DNA of 64,000 nt from Prolixibacter bellariivorans ATCC BAA-1284 (GCF_000621705.1 NZ_JHXO01000010.1:1-64000); one strand, 5' to 3'; shown: positions 11,001 to 19,682, counted from the first letter of the stretch. Numbers and translations are program-made. Notes: generated from the letters alone by a model not told the origin.

Positions 11001-11020
11001 ATCAATCCTTTATTCTGCAT
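8003..11020 (-). CDS. secDF: fused protein translocase subunit SecDF
   Basis: 1005-residue fusion of SecD and SecF, the proton-driven helper of SecYEG. The N-terminal membrane anchor (residues 8-25) is followed by LGLDLKGGMNVTLEIS, the typical SecD start, and a large periplasmic region. A Thr/Lys/Glu-rich insert of about 60 residues (DKAAKKTTETAEVKPEG and on) sits within it. The SecD membrane block includes the GMSVDANVLIYERVQEE element. The SecF half starts near KFLDKRKIFYMVSG and contains the matching GYSINDTVVVFDRIRE. The fusion is usual in Bacteroidota. A well-formed promoter lies upstream and a strong terminator downstream, so it is probably monocistronic. Confidence 0.97.
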   Translation of the reverse strand: MQNKGLIRLFAILLALICVYQLTFTFKAKQVEKDALEYANGNPQRETYYLDSVAGQPVFNFLGIRKYTYREVKEYEMNLGLDLKGGMNVTLEISVPDLIRSLANYSKDSTFNAALKQAIERQKNSQEDFVTLFGQAFEQIDPNGRLAAIFNTVDLRDKVNYNSTNAQVLQVIRKETDGAIDNAFNILRNRIDRFGVAQPNIQQLQTKGRILIELPGVKDADRVRKLLEGTAKLEFWETWENSDVYPYLLKANQRLREMNETGENTVDKAAKKTTETAEVKPEGKTAEAKKDTTGTGLLNELDKAQTKDSLAAGSTADIAKNFPLFSVLSPNTSRDGQLFRGPVVGYSHFKDTARVDQYLKMPQIRSIFPRNMIFRWTSKPMDKKGDYYQLIALKVTNRDGKAPLTGDAVTDARQEFGQNRATSEVSMTMNSEGAKTWARLTRENVGKSIAIVLDGLVQSFPTVQGEITGGRSSITGNFSVNEAKDLANMLKSGKMPAPAHIVQEEIVGPTLGKESIRSGMWSFVIAFVLILIYMLFFYSGSAGMVANVALVANLFYIIGILASLGAVLTLPGIAGIVLTIGMSVDANVLIYERVQEELKAGKGMKLAIQDGYRNAYSAIIDGQVTTLLTGVVLYMFGSGPIKGFATTLIIGILTSMFTAIFITRLIFERWLAKDRKISFVSRFTAGWLRNAAIKFLDKRKIFYMVSGTMITIALLALIFKGLNYGIDFKGGRTYVVRFEQPVPVQKVMNSLTPEFGSAPEVKTFGGDNQLRITTDYRIDEDGNNVDSDIEAKLYDGIKQYLPANTSEKEFLSDYRMSSQKVGPTISDDIRKDALISIFFALVIIFLYILIRFRQWQYSLGAIVALAHDTFIVVGMFALFDGWFSFSLEVDQAFIAAILTVLGYSINDTVVVFDRIREYLHLHPKKDRKEMMDSAINSTLRRTFSTSLSTFVVLLAIFLFGGTSIKGFTFALMMGVVVGTYSSIFIATPIVYDTVNRVKERVTKKK

Positions 11021-11082
11021 TGGGATATCAGTTTAATTTTCCTATGTAATTTGACAATTCTATACGTTTTCAGCTTAGCACG

Positions 11083-11111
11083 CAAAGATATTTATTTTTT
11101 TCTGAATACAA
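11083..11111 (-). promoter_or_regulatory. promoter of secDF (TTG-N18-TATCTTTG)
   Basis: On the minus strand, a TTG (11109-11111) is separated by 18 bp from TATCTTTG (11083-11090). This matches the Bacteroidota sigma-ABfr layout of TTG, 17-23 bp, TAnnTTTG. It predicts transcription starting about 55-60 bp before the secDF ATG. Confidence 0.7.
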
Positions 11112-11171
11112 TGGTTTTCACCGGAGCAATGCCCGTCATGTCAGATGCCTCGCAACACATACGAGAGAATG

Positions 11172-11612
11172 TTATGCAAACTCCACCTCATCGGGCAGTT
11201 TCAATAGGAGTTGTTGTTGACCATAATCGATGATTGCTTTGTACCGAATGAGGAAGTCAGAGCCGAGCAGTCCCACAATTTGTTTGTCTGAGAATCTTGC
11301 ATACTCCTGATTAATGTGTGACAGATCGATTAGCGCAATCGTCAACGAGCCGAAATTGAACTGTCCCAGCCACAATTCACCAATTTCACCAGAAGCGGTT
11401 TCCACCAAATCCTTGCCCAAACCAGTTGCCTGCTTTACAGGGTTTTCATCGGGTTGATAATGCTCAGCCATACTTTTGTCGAAAACCGATTTCGATGCGC
11501 CGGAATCGATTACCCACCATCCAACATACTCGTTTCCGAACCGGGCTTTCACCAACGGATGGTACGTTCCGGTTTCCAGTTCACACAGTTCAATCGGGAT
11601 AATAATTTCCAT
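11172..11612 (-). CDS. retropepsin-like aspartic protease domain protein
   Basis: 146 residues. The motif WVIDSGASKSVFD (the D-S/T-G-A signature of retroviral-type aspartic proteases) lies near residue 35, and a later hydrophobic-hydrophobic-Gly element VGLLGSDFL matches the flap/psi-loop pattern of the family. Such single-domain proteins would have to dimerise to form the two-Asp active site. No signal peptide is visible, so it is probably cytoplasmic. The ATG at 11612 was chosen because the longer start would fall inside the mdh terminator hairpin. The substrate is unknown. Confidence 0.75.
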   Translation of the reverse strand: MEIIIPIELCELETGTYHPLVKARFGNEYVGWWVIDSGASKSVFDKSMAEHYQPDENPVKQATGLGKDLVETASGEIGELWLGQFNFGSLTIALIDLSHINQEYARFSDKQIVGLLGSDFLIRYKAIIDYGQQQLLLKLPDEVEFA

Positions 11613-11622
11613 AATGGAGGCA

Positions 11623-11655
11623 TAAAAAAGGGGAACCTGTTTCAGTTCCCCTCCC
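11623..11655 (-). terminator. terminator after mdh
   Basis: An 8-bp GC-rich stem (AGGGGAAC with GTTCCCCT) with an 8-nt loop is followed on the minus strand by six T. It lies about 20 bp past the mdh stop and just before the retropepsin-like gene. Confidence 0.85.
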
Positions 11656-11673
11656 ATTATAATGAAGTATTGA

Positions 11674-12609
11674 TTACTTGCTATTCAATTTGTCGAGTAC
11701 GCTCATTACTTCGCGAACATGACCTTCACTCTCTTTCAACAGAGCCATTTCATCTTCGTTCAGTTCAAGCTCAATTACTTTCTCGATACCGTTTTTACCC
11801 AAAATAACCGGTACCCCCAGGTAGCAATTGTCGATACCGTACTCGCCTTCCAGTCTCACACATACCGGGAATACACGACGCTGATCTTTCACGATGGCTT
11901 CAACCATTTGAGCTGCTGCAGCACCCGGAGCATACCATGCCGAGGTACCCATCAATTTCACCAACTCGCCACCACCGGTTTTTGTACGCGATACAATGGC
12001 TTCCAGTTTCTCTTCATCAATCAGTTCGGTAACCGGAATACCAGCAACCGTAGTATAACGTGGCAGCGGAACCATGGTATCACCATGACCGCCCATCAAC
12101 ACTGCCTGAATCTCCTTCGGTGAAACACTCAATGCTTCAGCCAGGAATGCACGATAACGGGCAGTATCAAGAATACCAGCCATTCCCATCACCCTCGAGC
12201 GTGGGAATTTCGACGACAGGTGTGCCTGATAAGTCATTACATCCAATGGGTTGGATACAATAATAACAATGGCTTCCGGCGAATGCTTAATCACATTCTC
12301 GGTAACCGATTTCACGATACCTGCGTTGGTCTCAATCAAGTCATCGCGGCTCATTCCGGGTTTCCGCGGAAGTCCTGACGTAATAACCACAACATCCGAA
12401 CCAGCTGTTTTTGAATAATCGTTTGATACACCTACCGTGCGGGTATCATATACATTGATGGGAGCTTTTTCCCAAATATCGAGGGCTTTACCTTCTGCCA
12501 ATCCCTCTTTAATATCGACCAGAATTACTTCGTTTACCACTTCGCGGTAAGCTAATACATCGGCGCAAGTTGCACCAACATTTCCTGCACCTACTACAGT
12601 AACTTTCAT
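11674..12609 (-). CDS. mdh: malate dehydrogenase (LDH-like type)
   Basis: 311 residues. It oxidises malate to oxaloacetate with NAD in the TCA cycle. The N-terminal Rossmann motif is KVTVVGAGNVGATCA, Asp at the end of strand 2 is in ILVDIKEG (NAD preference), the substrate Arg is in SGLPRKPGMSRDDLI, and the catalytic His is in VLMGGHGDTMVPLPRY. The RKPGMSR sequence marks malate rather than lactate specificity. The ATG at 12609 places the Rossmann motif at the usual position. The gene has its own promoter and terminator, so it is probably monocistronic. Confidence 0.96.
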   Translation of the reverse strand: MKVTVVGAGNVGATCADVLAYREVVNEVILVDIKEGLAEGKALDIWEKAPINVYDTRTVGVSNDYSKTAGSDVVVITSGLPRKPGMSRDDLIETNAGIVKSVTENVIKHSPEAIVIIVSNPLDVMTYQAHLSSKFPRSRVMGMAGILDTARYRAFLAEALSVSPKEIQAVLMGGHGDTMVPLPRYTTVAGIPVTELIDEEKLEAIVSRTKTGGGELVKLMGTSAWYAPGAAAAQMVEAIVKDQRRVFPVCVRLEGEYGIDNCYLGVPVILGKNGIEKVIELELNEDEMALLKESEGHVREVMSVLDKLNSK

Positions 12610-12669
12610 AAACCTTGCAATTAAGAATTCAGTTATCAATCAGTTTCTATACTTTTTCTAAAAAGCAAA

Positions 12670-12698
12670 CAAATATAACCAGAATAGGATGTAATCAA
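12670..12698 (-). promoter_or_regulatory. promoter of mdh (TTG-N18-TATATTTG)
   Basis: The minus strand has TTG (12696-12698), an 18-bp spacer and TATATTTG (12670-12677), a full match to the Bacteroidota vegetative promoter. It predicts a 5' leader of roughly 55 nt before the mdh ATG. Confidence 0.7.
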
Positions 12699-12835
12699 AA
12701 GTATTTTTGCAAGGCTTTCGAAAATCTAAAAGGGTATAACATGGCTGCATTACAGGTAAATCCACATATTTCATTCATCCCCTCGCTTATCTTTATTCAT
12801 TAGAAATAAGAGTCCCCTTGTGGTAATACTTCCAT

Positions 12836-12880
12836 AAAAAGAGAAGGCCGATTCCTTCGTTAAGGGAAACCGACCTTGTC
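12836..12880 (-). terminator. terminator after the phosphoglucosamine mutase gene
   Basis: On the minus strand an imperfect 12-13-bp stem (AAGGTCGGTTTCC with GGAATCGGCCTT) is followed by TTCTCTTTTT, starting about 25 bp past the stop codon. Confidence 0.7.
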
Positions 12881-12905
12881 TCTATATGACTTATAAATGA
12901 AAATA

Positions 12906-14297
12906 TTAATTGTCCACTATTGCTTTGATTTCACCAATTATTTTCTCTGCCAGTGCTTCTGCTTTTTCCATGCTTTTACTTTCGGAATATATACGAATGA
13001 TGGGTTCGGTATTCGATTTTCTTAAATGCACCCATTCTTCAGCAAAATCAATCTTCACACCATCTACATCGTTTACTTGCTCGTGCTTATATTTTTCCTT
13101 CATGGCAATCAATACAGCATCTACATTGATTTCCGGTGTCAGTTCAATTTTATTCTTCGAAATAAAATAATTGGGATACTGCGTCCGCAATTCCGAACAC
13201 TTCTTGCCTGATTTAGCCAGATGAGTCAGGAACAAACCAATTCCCACCAACGAATCGCGTCCATAATGACTGGCCGGATAGATAACTCCACCGTTTCCCT
13301 CGCCACCAATCACTGCACCGGTCTCTTTCATCAGAGTGGTTACGTTCACTTCTCCCACTGCCGAGGGCGCATAGGTTCCACCATGTTTTTCGGTGATATC
13401 CCGCAGTGCCCGGGAAGAAGATAAGTTGGAAACGGTATTGCCCGGTGTCTGACTCAACACATAATCGGCCACCGCCACCAAGGTATATTCTTCATTGAAC
13501 ATGGTGCCATCTTCGTTGATAATGGCCAGCCGATCAACATCCGGATCGACGACAAATCCAACATCCACACCTTTATCACGAATAATCGCTGAAGTTTCCT
13601 GCAGGTTTTCCGGAATAGGTTCGGGTGTATGCGCAAAATGTCCGTGCGGTTCACAGTTGATCTCCACTACCTCTGATACACCGAGCGCTTTTAACATGGC
13701 AGGAACGGCCACACCTCCCACAGAATTAACCGCGTCAACCGCTACTTTAAATTTCGCTGCGCGGATGGCTTCCACATCTACCAGGTCGAGGCCAAGCACA
13801 TGCTGAACATGGTAGTTCGTGTAATCTTTCACCGTTTCCACTCCCAAATCATCCACTTCGGCGAAATAAAAATCTCCTTTTTCAGCAATTGCCAGCACCG
13901 TTTTTCCAGCTGCATCGTCAAGAAATTCGCCTTTATTATTCAGTAATTTCAGCGCATTCCACTGTTTGGGGTTATGGCTGGCAGTCAAAATGATTCCACC
14001 GTCGGCATTCTCTGTTGTCACCGCGATTTCAGTGGTTGGCGTTGTTGCCAAACCAATATTAATCACATCGGCTCCCATTCCCATTAAGGTTCCGGATACC
14101 AAAGCGTTGACCATTTTTCCCGAAATCCGGGCATCGCGACCGACAACGATACGCAGTTTTCCTTCGCTGGTTTGATTATTCTTCGCCCAGGTGCAATAGG
14201 CTGCGGTAAATTTTACCACATCGAGCGGACTTAATCCCTCGCCGGGCACTCCACCAATGGTGCCCCGTATTCCTGAAATGGATTTTATCAGTGTCAT
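12906..14297 (-). CDS. glmM: phosphoglucosamine mutase-like phosphohexomutase
   Basis: 463 residues of the alpha-D-phosphohexomutase family. The phosphoserine loop is ILTASHNPKQWNALK, the metal-binding loop is VDPDVDRLAII, the sugar-binding loop is GGEGNGGVIYP, and the phosphate-binding loop near the C-terminus is RKSNTEPIIRIYSES. The N-terminal SISGIRGTIGG element matches Bacteroidota enzymes annotated as phosphoglucosamine mutase, which make glucosamine-1-phosphate for UDP-GlcNAc. Phosphomannomutase activity cannot be excluded from sequence alone. The ATG at 14297 was chosen because the 37 codons before it are not family-like. It is divergent from the pseudouridine synthase gene. Confidence 0.87.
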   Translation of the reverse strand: MTLIKSISGIRGTIGGVPGEGLSPLDVVKFTAAYCTWAKNNQTSEGKLRIVVGRDARISGKMVNALVSGTLMGMGADVINIGLATTPTTEIAVTTENADGGIILTASHNPKQWNALKLLNNKGEFLDDAAGKTVLAIAEKGDFYFAEVDDLGVETVKDYTNYHVQHVLGLDLVDVEAIRAAKFKVAVDAVNSVGGVAVPAMLKALGVSEVVEINCEPHGHFAHTPEPIPENLQETSAIIRDKGVDVGFVVDPDVDRLAIINEDGTMFNEEYTLVAVADYVLSQTPGNTVSNLSSSRALRDITEKHGGTYAPSAVGEVNVTTLMKETGAVIGGEGNGGVIYPASHYGRDSLVGIGLFLTHLAKSGKKCSELRTQYPNYFISKNKIELTPEINVDAVLIAMKEKYKHEQVNDVDGVKIDFAEEWVHLRKSNTEPIIRIYSESKSMEKAEALAEKIIGEIKAIVDN

Positions 14298-14588
14298 ACA
14301 GTGGATCGTTTTGTTTTGGATTGAATGAGCAAAATTGCCGAAAAAGGGTTTCATTTCAAAGGAAAAACCGGTGAACCCAGACTGGCCTCTTTTCAACCCA
14401 TAAAACACTACCTGTCATCACCAACACTACTGAACCCAATTACACAAAACTTAACTCACTGAAAGACTTCGTGTTTTGCCCCATTGTTATTTTCATGTTA
14501 AATGCATCAAATCACATAAAATCATAACGCGATATCCATTTTTTTACGAACTTTGCGGCGATTTAATTAGTTTACAGAATATATTGAA

Positions 14589-15947
14589 ATGATGAAAAAA
14601 GGAAGAGGACAGGACCGCCCACAAAAGCGGACCGTCGGAGGAAGAAGCAGCAGCCGTTTGGGCACGAATAAAACCACTGAGCGAGTAGGAAAGCGCAAAC
14701 GGATTCCCGGAGCAAAAGGCTCAACAAACAGCAATAGTTCTGGGCGATTCTCAGGCCCAAGAGATGCTGAAAGAAATGAAAGACCCAGTCGTTACTCAAG
14801 ACCGGGAAGCACAGAAAGAAGTGAAAGACCCAGCCGGAATTCACGAACTGAAGGTTCGGAAAGAAGAGGAAATCCAAAGCATTTTTCAAGAACTGAGCGC
14901 CCCGACAGAAGCGAACGCCCCAATCGGTTTTCCAGGAACGAAGGTACCGACAGGAGAGAATACTCCGATAGAAAAGACTCTCGCTTTGGGCGTGACAACC
15001 ACCGATCAGATAATTCTAACTACCGTAAAAACGATCGTTTTTCTGGACGGAATGAAGATCGGGGTGACCGCCGCCAGGAACGTAACCCACGAAGAATTGA
15101 GGAAAGACCCGATTCGGACCGCTACATGAACAAGGATGGAAAAGTCATCCGTGGTCGGTTTGGTGAGCAAAATCTGCGCAACAAACGCGTCGGTCGCACC
15201 GAGCGCATACAGAGTGTTAAGCGGGAGGATGACGGAACCATTCGCCTCAATCGCTTCATTGCCAATGCAGGCATTTGCTCACGAAGAGAAGCTGATACAT
15301 TCATTGCTTCGGGTGTGGTAACTGTCAACGGAAAGCCTGTAAACGAAATGGGTATTCGCGTAAAACCTGGTGATGATGTGCGTTTTAATGGTCAGCGTAT
15401 TTCTGCTGAGCGTAAAGTATATGTATTACTGAATAAACCGAAGGGATTTGTCACTACCGTGGAAGATCCACACGCCGATCGCACGGTGATGGAGTTAATC
15501 AGTAATGCCTGTCCCGAAAGGATTTATCCGGTAGGACGACTCGATAGAACCACAACGGGACTGTTGCTTTTTACCAACGATGGTGAAATGACCAAACGTC
15601 TCACCCATCCGAAATACAACCGTAAAAAGATTTATCACGTTCATCTCGACAAAAATGTCAGCAAGAACGACCTGCAGCAGATCGTCGATGGAATTACGCT
15701 GGAGGACGGTTTAGTGGCAGCTGATTCGGTTAGCTATGTAGAGCCGGAAGACAAAAAACAGGTGGGAATCGAAATCCATTCCGGCAAAAATCGCGTGGTA
15801 CGCCGTATTTTCGCGCACCTTGGCTACAAGGTACAGAAGCTCGACCGCGTATATTTTTGCGGATTGACAAAGAAAAATCTGCCTCGTGGCAGATGGCGTT
15901 TCCTTTCCGAAGACGAAGTGAGCTTCCTAAAAATGGGCTCATTTTAA
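14589..15947 (+). CDS. RsuA/RluB-type pseudouridine synthase with long basic N-terminal tail
   Basis: 452 residues. The C-terminal ~240 residues are a complete RsuA/RluB-family enzyme. An S4 RNA-binding domain begins at IRLNRFIANAGICSRREAD, and the catalytic Asp lies in YPVGRLDRTTTGLLLFTNDG. RNRVVRRIFAHLGY is the conserved C-terminal motif. The first ~200 residues are a low-complexity Arg/Ser/Glu/Asn-rich tail with an approximate repeat of RSERPSR-like units. Similar tails occur on this enzyme in other Bacteroidota and probably bind RNA. It most likely makes a pseudouridine in 23S rRNA, but the exact site is not readable from sequence. Confidence 0.88.
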   Translation: MMKKGRGQDRPQKRTVGGRSSSRLGTNKTTERVGKRKRIPGAKGSTNSNSSGRFSGPRDAERNERPSRYSRPGSTERSERPSRNSRTEGSERRGNPKHFSRTERPDRSERPNRFSRNEGTDRREYSDRKDSRFGRDNHRSDNSNYRKNDRFSGRNEDRGDRRQERNPRRIEERPDSDRYMNKDGKVIRGRFGEQNLRNKRVGRTERIQSVKREDDGTIRLNRFIANAGICSRREADTFIASGVVTVNGKPVNEMGIRVKPGDDVRFNGQRISAERKVYVLLNKPKGFVTTVEDPHADRTVMELISNACPERIYPVGRLDRTTTGLLLFTNDGEMTKRLTHPKYNRKKIYHVHLDKNVSKNDLQQIVDGITLEDGLVAADSVSYVEPEDKKQVGIEIHSGKNRVVRRIFAHLGYKVQKLDRVYFCGLTKKNLPRGRWRFLSEDEVSFLKMGSF

Positions 15948-16017
15948 GGAAGATTTTCAATTTTCGTCTATCTTAGTGTAATTCAAACTTCACAGGTACG
16001 ACTTATACTTTAGCAAA

Positions 16018-16506
16018 TTGGATCGGGAATTTCTACGAAAAATATCTGAGAACCAAGGGATCATTCATAAGGTCACAGGCATCTACTGTGATAATCCCGA
16101 GGATCGAAAGGATCTTTTTCAGGAAATTCTGATTCAGCTATGGAAGTCGTACGAATCCTTCCGAAACGAATCAAAATTTTCTACATGGATGTATCGCGTT
16201 GCCCTGAATACGGCCATTACGGCTTTTAAAAAGGCATCGCGGCATCCGTTGAATAATCAGATTGAGTTGGTCAGTTTTCAGCTGACTGCGGAAGAGTACG
16301 ACTACGAGTTTGAAGAGAATTTGAAGTTGCTCCATAAAGCGATTGAGCAATTGACAGGGGTGGAAAAATCGATCATTTTGCTTTATCTGGAGGATAAAAA
16401 ATACGAAGAGATAGCTGAAATTACGGGGATTACCCAAAACTACGTCAGGGTGAAAATGAACCGTATCAAAAAGAAACTGAAAGCGATTTTAAACGTGGAT
16501 GCCTGA
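16018..16506 (+). CDS. RNA polymerase ECF sigma factor
   Basis: 162 residues. The region 2 segment has DRKDLFQEILIQLWKSYESFRNESKFSTWMYRVALN, where FQE-LW and the FSTWMYRVA element are typical of ECF sigma region 2. Region 4 ends in YEEIAEITGITQNYVRVKMNRIKKKLK, a helix-turn-helix. The start codon is TTG: no ATG exists between it and the in-frame stop at 15979-15981. Its stop overlaps the ATG of the next gene (TGATG), so the membrane protein that follows is its likely cotranscribed partner, possibly acting as an anti-sigma-like regulator. That role is inference. Confidence 0.9.
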   Translation: MDREFLRKISENQGIIHKVTGIYCDNPEDRKDLFQEILIQLWKSYESFRNESKFSTWMYRVALNTAITAFKKASRHPLNNQIELVSFQLTAEEYDYEFEENLKLLHKAIEQLTGVEKSIILLYLEDKKYEEIAEITGITQNYVRVKMNRIKKKLKAILNVDA

Positions 16507-17186
16507 TGGAACTATCCGAACTGAAAACAGCGTGGGAAAAAGTGGCCGATCGCTCGGCTGATGAAAACAGGCTTGAAGAAGACCAGCTCAGAGAGATTTT
16601 GTCCAACCGTGGCAAAGGCATTATTTCCCGGCTCGACCGAAATGTAAAAATCGGGTTTGGTCTGTTGGCTCTGTTCATTCTGCTTACGTTCATCGATAAG
16701 TTACTACCCAACTCGATATTAAATAACGGTCTGTTCGAAGAAGTGCCGCAACCACCGGTGTGGCTGTTATTCTCAGGGTGGGTTGTCAGTATTTTCATTG
16801 CCTTCACCTTTATCTCATTTGCATGGAAATATTACCGGTTACGCGTACCACATTTGGCTGCCGAACATTTACCTACAGCACTCAACAAATTGCTGATGGT
16901 ACTGGGTACCTTCAAAAAGCAGTTCTACCTGGCGCTTTTTCTGTTTATTTTCGAAGCCGGATTATCGTTTTCCATCGGGATGTATCATGGATATACTTCA
17001 GTGAGTAATACTTTAGGCGATTCGTTTCTGCTTGTCGCACTGGTTATCCTTATCATGCTTTTCATCCTCGGTATTTTCGTCGCTATTCTTGCCTTTATTT
17101 TTCACCTGGGGTTCAAGAACCTTTACGGGAAATATCACCAACAACTGAAGGATACCCTTCATGAGCTCAACGAACTCGAAGATTAA
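16506..17186 (+). CDS. four-TM membrane protein coupled to ECF sigma factor
   Basis: 226 residues. The N-terminal ~55 residues are charged and start ELSELKTAWEKVADRSAD. Four hydrophobic segments follow (about residues 57-75, 83-105, 135-155 and 165-195), ending in a charged tail. No enzyme motif is visible. The start overlaps the sigma-factor stop, and the gene itself overlaps the next gene by 26 bp. A cytoplasmic N-terminal stretch encoded right after an ECF sigma factor fits an anti-sigma or sensor-type protein, but the sequence has no zinc-binding anti-sigma motif. Confidence 0.7.
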   Translation: MELSELKTAWEKVADRSADENRLEEDQLREILSNRGKGIISRLDRNVKIGFGLLALFILLTFIDKLLPNSILNNGLFEEVPQPPVWLLFSGWVVSIFIAFTFISFAWKYYRLRVPHLAAEHLPTALNKLLMVLGTFKKQFYLALFLFIFEAGLSFSIGMYHGYTSVSNTLGDSFLLVALVILIMLFILGIFVAILAFIFHLGFKNLYGKYHQQLKDTLHELNELED

Positions 17187-19608
17187 CAGAATTATCAGAT
17201 TATTCATCACCGGATGGGCATTGTTCTTTGCCTTACCGGCACATGCCCAAAGTATTTCCGGGCGGGTGCTCGACGAAAGAACCGGTGAACCGCTTCCGTT
17301 TGTCAACATTGTGTATAATGCCAACCAGGAAGGAACAGTCACCAACATCGATGGTTATTTCACCATTCCATCGGCGAAAGTGGAATACCTGCGGGCGAGT
17401 TACATGGGCTACCGGACGCAATACCTCGACAAGCAACATCTCCTGAAAAAACCGTTACTCATCAGGCTATTGCCCGCCGAAATCCAACTGGAAGCCGTGA
17501 ATATCTTTCCAGGAAAGAATCCGGCTGAGACCATCATGGAGAAAGTTCTCCGTAACCGGAAGAAGAACGATCCAGACGAGCTGAATGGATATCGCTATAC
17601 CGCTTACCACCGTTTCTGGGTTACAGCCGAGAGTACCAATAAAACATCTCTCGCGGCTGATACAACATCGATTCGGTTGTTGAAACGGTCACAAAAACAA
17701 CATCTTTTCCTGATGGAAACCATTAGCCGAAAAAATGTGGAGAAACCCGAGCGGGAACATGAAGAGATTTTACAATCGCGCGTGTCCGGAATTCAAAATC
17801 CCTCGTTCATGGTGCTGGCTACGCAACTGCAATCATTTTCCGTTTACCGGAATCAATTCCAATTGTTGGATCAGGAATTTCTTTCGCCACTCAGCCGGAA
17901 TGCCATTCGTAATTACCTGTTCCTGCTTCGCGATACACTCTATTCACCGGAAGGCGATTCGCTTTTCGTGATTTCCTTTCAACCACGAAAAAACAGGAAT
18001 TTCAACGGCATGACGGGAACATTGCACATTAACAGCAACGGTTATGCTGTAGAAACCTTCCTGTCCAGGCCGGCGCAAATTCAGAAAGGCACACCCGAAA
18101 TTAACATCCTCCAAAAATACAACCGCTTACCGGATGGACACTGGTTCCCGCTCGAACTGGACACCGAACTAAAGTTTCGCATGAGCGAACTGCCCGGGTC
18201 CAAATCGTCAGACAGCACGCTGAACAAACTATTACTGGTGGGAAAAAGCCGTACCTACCTGATGCAGCGGGAGATTAACCCCGCATTCACGAAGAAAGAT
18301 TTCCCTAAAAATGCCGTTACTTATTCCGGGGTCAACCAACCGCTTCCGACAGATGTAAAGCAATTCAGGGAACGTCATACCAGTCCGCTCGATGCTGAAA
18401 CCTATCGTGTTATTGATAGCTTGGGGCGAGCCAGCCACCTGGAAGAAAAGCTGCAAAACTTCAAGTCGCTGATTGACGGACAAGTTCCGTTGGGACCTAT
18501 CGACTGGGACTGGAAACGATTGGTAAACTACAACGATTACGAAGGATTCAAACCCGGACTCGGACTGGAAACCAACTCAAAACTGTCGCGATACTTCAGC
18601 GTTGGGGGATATGCTACATACGGTTTTCAGGATAGGAAAATCCGACACGGCGAATGGTTTAATCTATTTCCATCAGGCTACCGCGATTTACGACTTCAAT
18701 TGGGCTACCACGATGAAAACCTGGAGATAGGGGGAAATGATTTTCTGGAGAAAAGAGACCTGTTGCAACCGGAATTTTTCCGCGATCTGCTCATTCGGCA
18801 CATGTATGCCACCCGCCGGTATTCGGCCAAATTCCTGTTCCGTCCGTTACAGACATTGAAGTTGCAACTGACGGCTGATGCTTCGGATAATCGCTTCAGC
18901 ATCATCGGAGCTGATTCGATTCAGAAATACAAGCTCAGCCGTATTGGCCTTCAGCTACGGTTTGCTCCGGGCGAAAAAACCTATAAAGCACCCGACGGTC
19001 TCTATACCTTTAAGCCGGCATCCAGCGAGTGGTTCGTGAATGCTTACAGAGGGGTTCACTGGTTCGACGGGCCGTATTCCTTCACCAAACTGGAGATGAA
19101 AGGCCGGATGAAATTCATGCTAACGCCTTCGGGCCCGACACGCGTGATGGTCAAAGCGGGAAATGTAACCGGTGATGTACCGTATCCGGAACTGTTCAAC
19201 GGCAACGGTAGTTACACGTCGTCTTTTACCCTGTTGGCGCCCTACTCCTTTGCCACCATGCGCATGAACGAATTCACCGCAAACCAGTATGCATCCATTT
19301 TTATCAGGCAAAGCCTGGGAAAAATGTTCATGCACCGCAACACCAGCTTTCATCCTGAAATTCTTGTCGTTCAACATGCGGGTGTCGGAAAACTGGACGA
19401 CAAATACCAAAATGCGTATCAACTGTCACCGAGCGATTTCCGGAAAGGCTATTTCGAGTCCGGCTTCGAAGTGGACAATTTATTACCAAGCGGTTTGCTA
19501 AGCTATGGTCTTGGTGTTTATTACCGATATGGACCTTATGCGCTACCGACGGCGTCGGATAACTGGGCTTTTAAAATCGGGATGTTTCTGAATTTTCAAA
19601 AACAGTAA
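17161..19608 (+). CDS. DUF5686 / CarboxypepD_reg-like outer-membrane protein
   Basis: 815 residues. A signal peptide (about 1-30, ending AHA-QSISG) is followed by a CarboxypepD_reg-like beta-sandwich (ISGRVLDERTGEPLPFVNIVYNANQEGTVTNIDGYF, residues about 31-105). The rest matches the DUF5686 layout: a short linker domain (NPAETIMEKVLRNRKKNDP) and a long C-terminal region of alternating strands ending in aromatic residues, consistent with a beta-barrel. The last residues (IGMFLNFQKQ) fit an outer-membrane strand. Function unknown. It overlaps the upstream membrane-protein gene by 26 bp, so it is part of the sigma-factor operon and may be a target or cargo of it. Confidence 0.8.
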   Translation: MSSTNSKINRIIRLFITGWALFFALPAHAQSISGRVLDERTGEPLPFVNIVYNANQEGTVTNIDGYFTIPSAKVEYLRASYMGYRTQYLDKQHLLKKPLLIRLLPAEIQLEAVNIFPGKNPAETIMEKVLRNRKKNDPDELNGYRYTAYHRFWVTAESTNKTSLAADTTSIRLLKRSQKQHLFLMETISRKNVEKPEREHEEILQSRVSGIQNPSFMVLATQLQSFSVYRNQFQLLDQEFLSPLSRNAIRNYLFLLRDTLYSPEGDSLFVISFQPRKNRNFNGMTGTLHINSNGYAVETFLSRPAQIQKGTPEINILQKYNRLPDGHWFPLELDTELKFRMSELPGSKSSDSTLNKLLLVGKSRTYLMQREINPAFTKKDFPKNAVTYSGVNQPLPTDVKQFRERHTSPLDAETYRVIDSLGRASHLEEKLQNFKSLIDGQVPLGPIDWDWKRLVNYNDYEGFKPGLGLETNSKLSRYFSVGGYATYGFQDRKIRHGEWFNLFPSGYRDLRLQLGYHDENLEIGGNDFLEKRDLLQPEFFRDLLIRHMYATRRYSAKFLFRPLQTLKLQLTADASDNRFSIIGADSIQKYKLSRIGLQLRFAPGEKTYKAPDGLYTFKPASSEWFVNAYRGVHWFDGPYSFTKLEMKGRMKFMLTPSGPTRVMVKAGNVTGDVPYPELFNGNGSYTSSFTLLAPYSFATMRMNEFTANQYASIFIRQSLGKMFMHRNTSFHPEILVVQHAGVGKLDDKYQNAYQLSPSDFRKGYFESGFEVDNLLPSGLLSYGLGVYYRYGPYALPTASDNWAFKIGMFLNFQKQ

Positions 19609-19682
19609 TCAGCAACATGATTAAAACAACATGAATATAACTCCGGCTTCGGATAACCGATGTCGGGATAAAGCGATATTAT

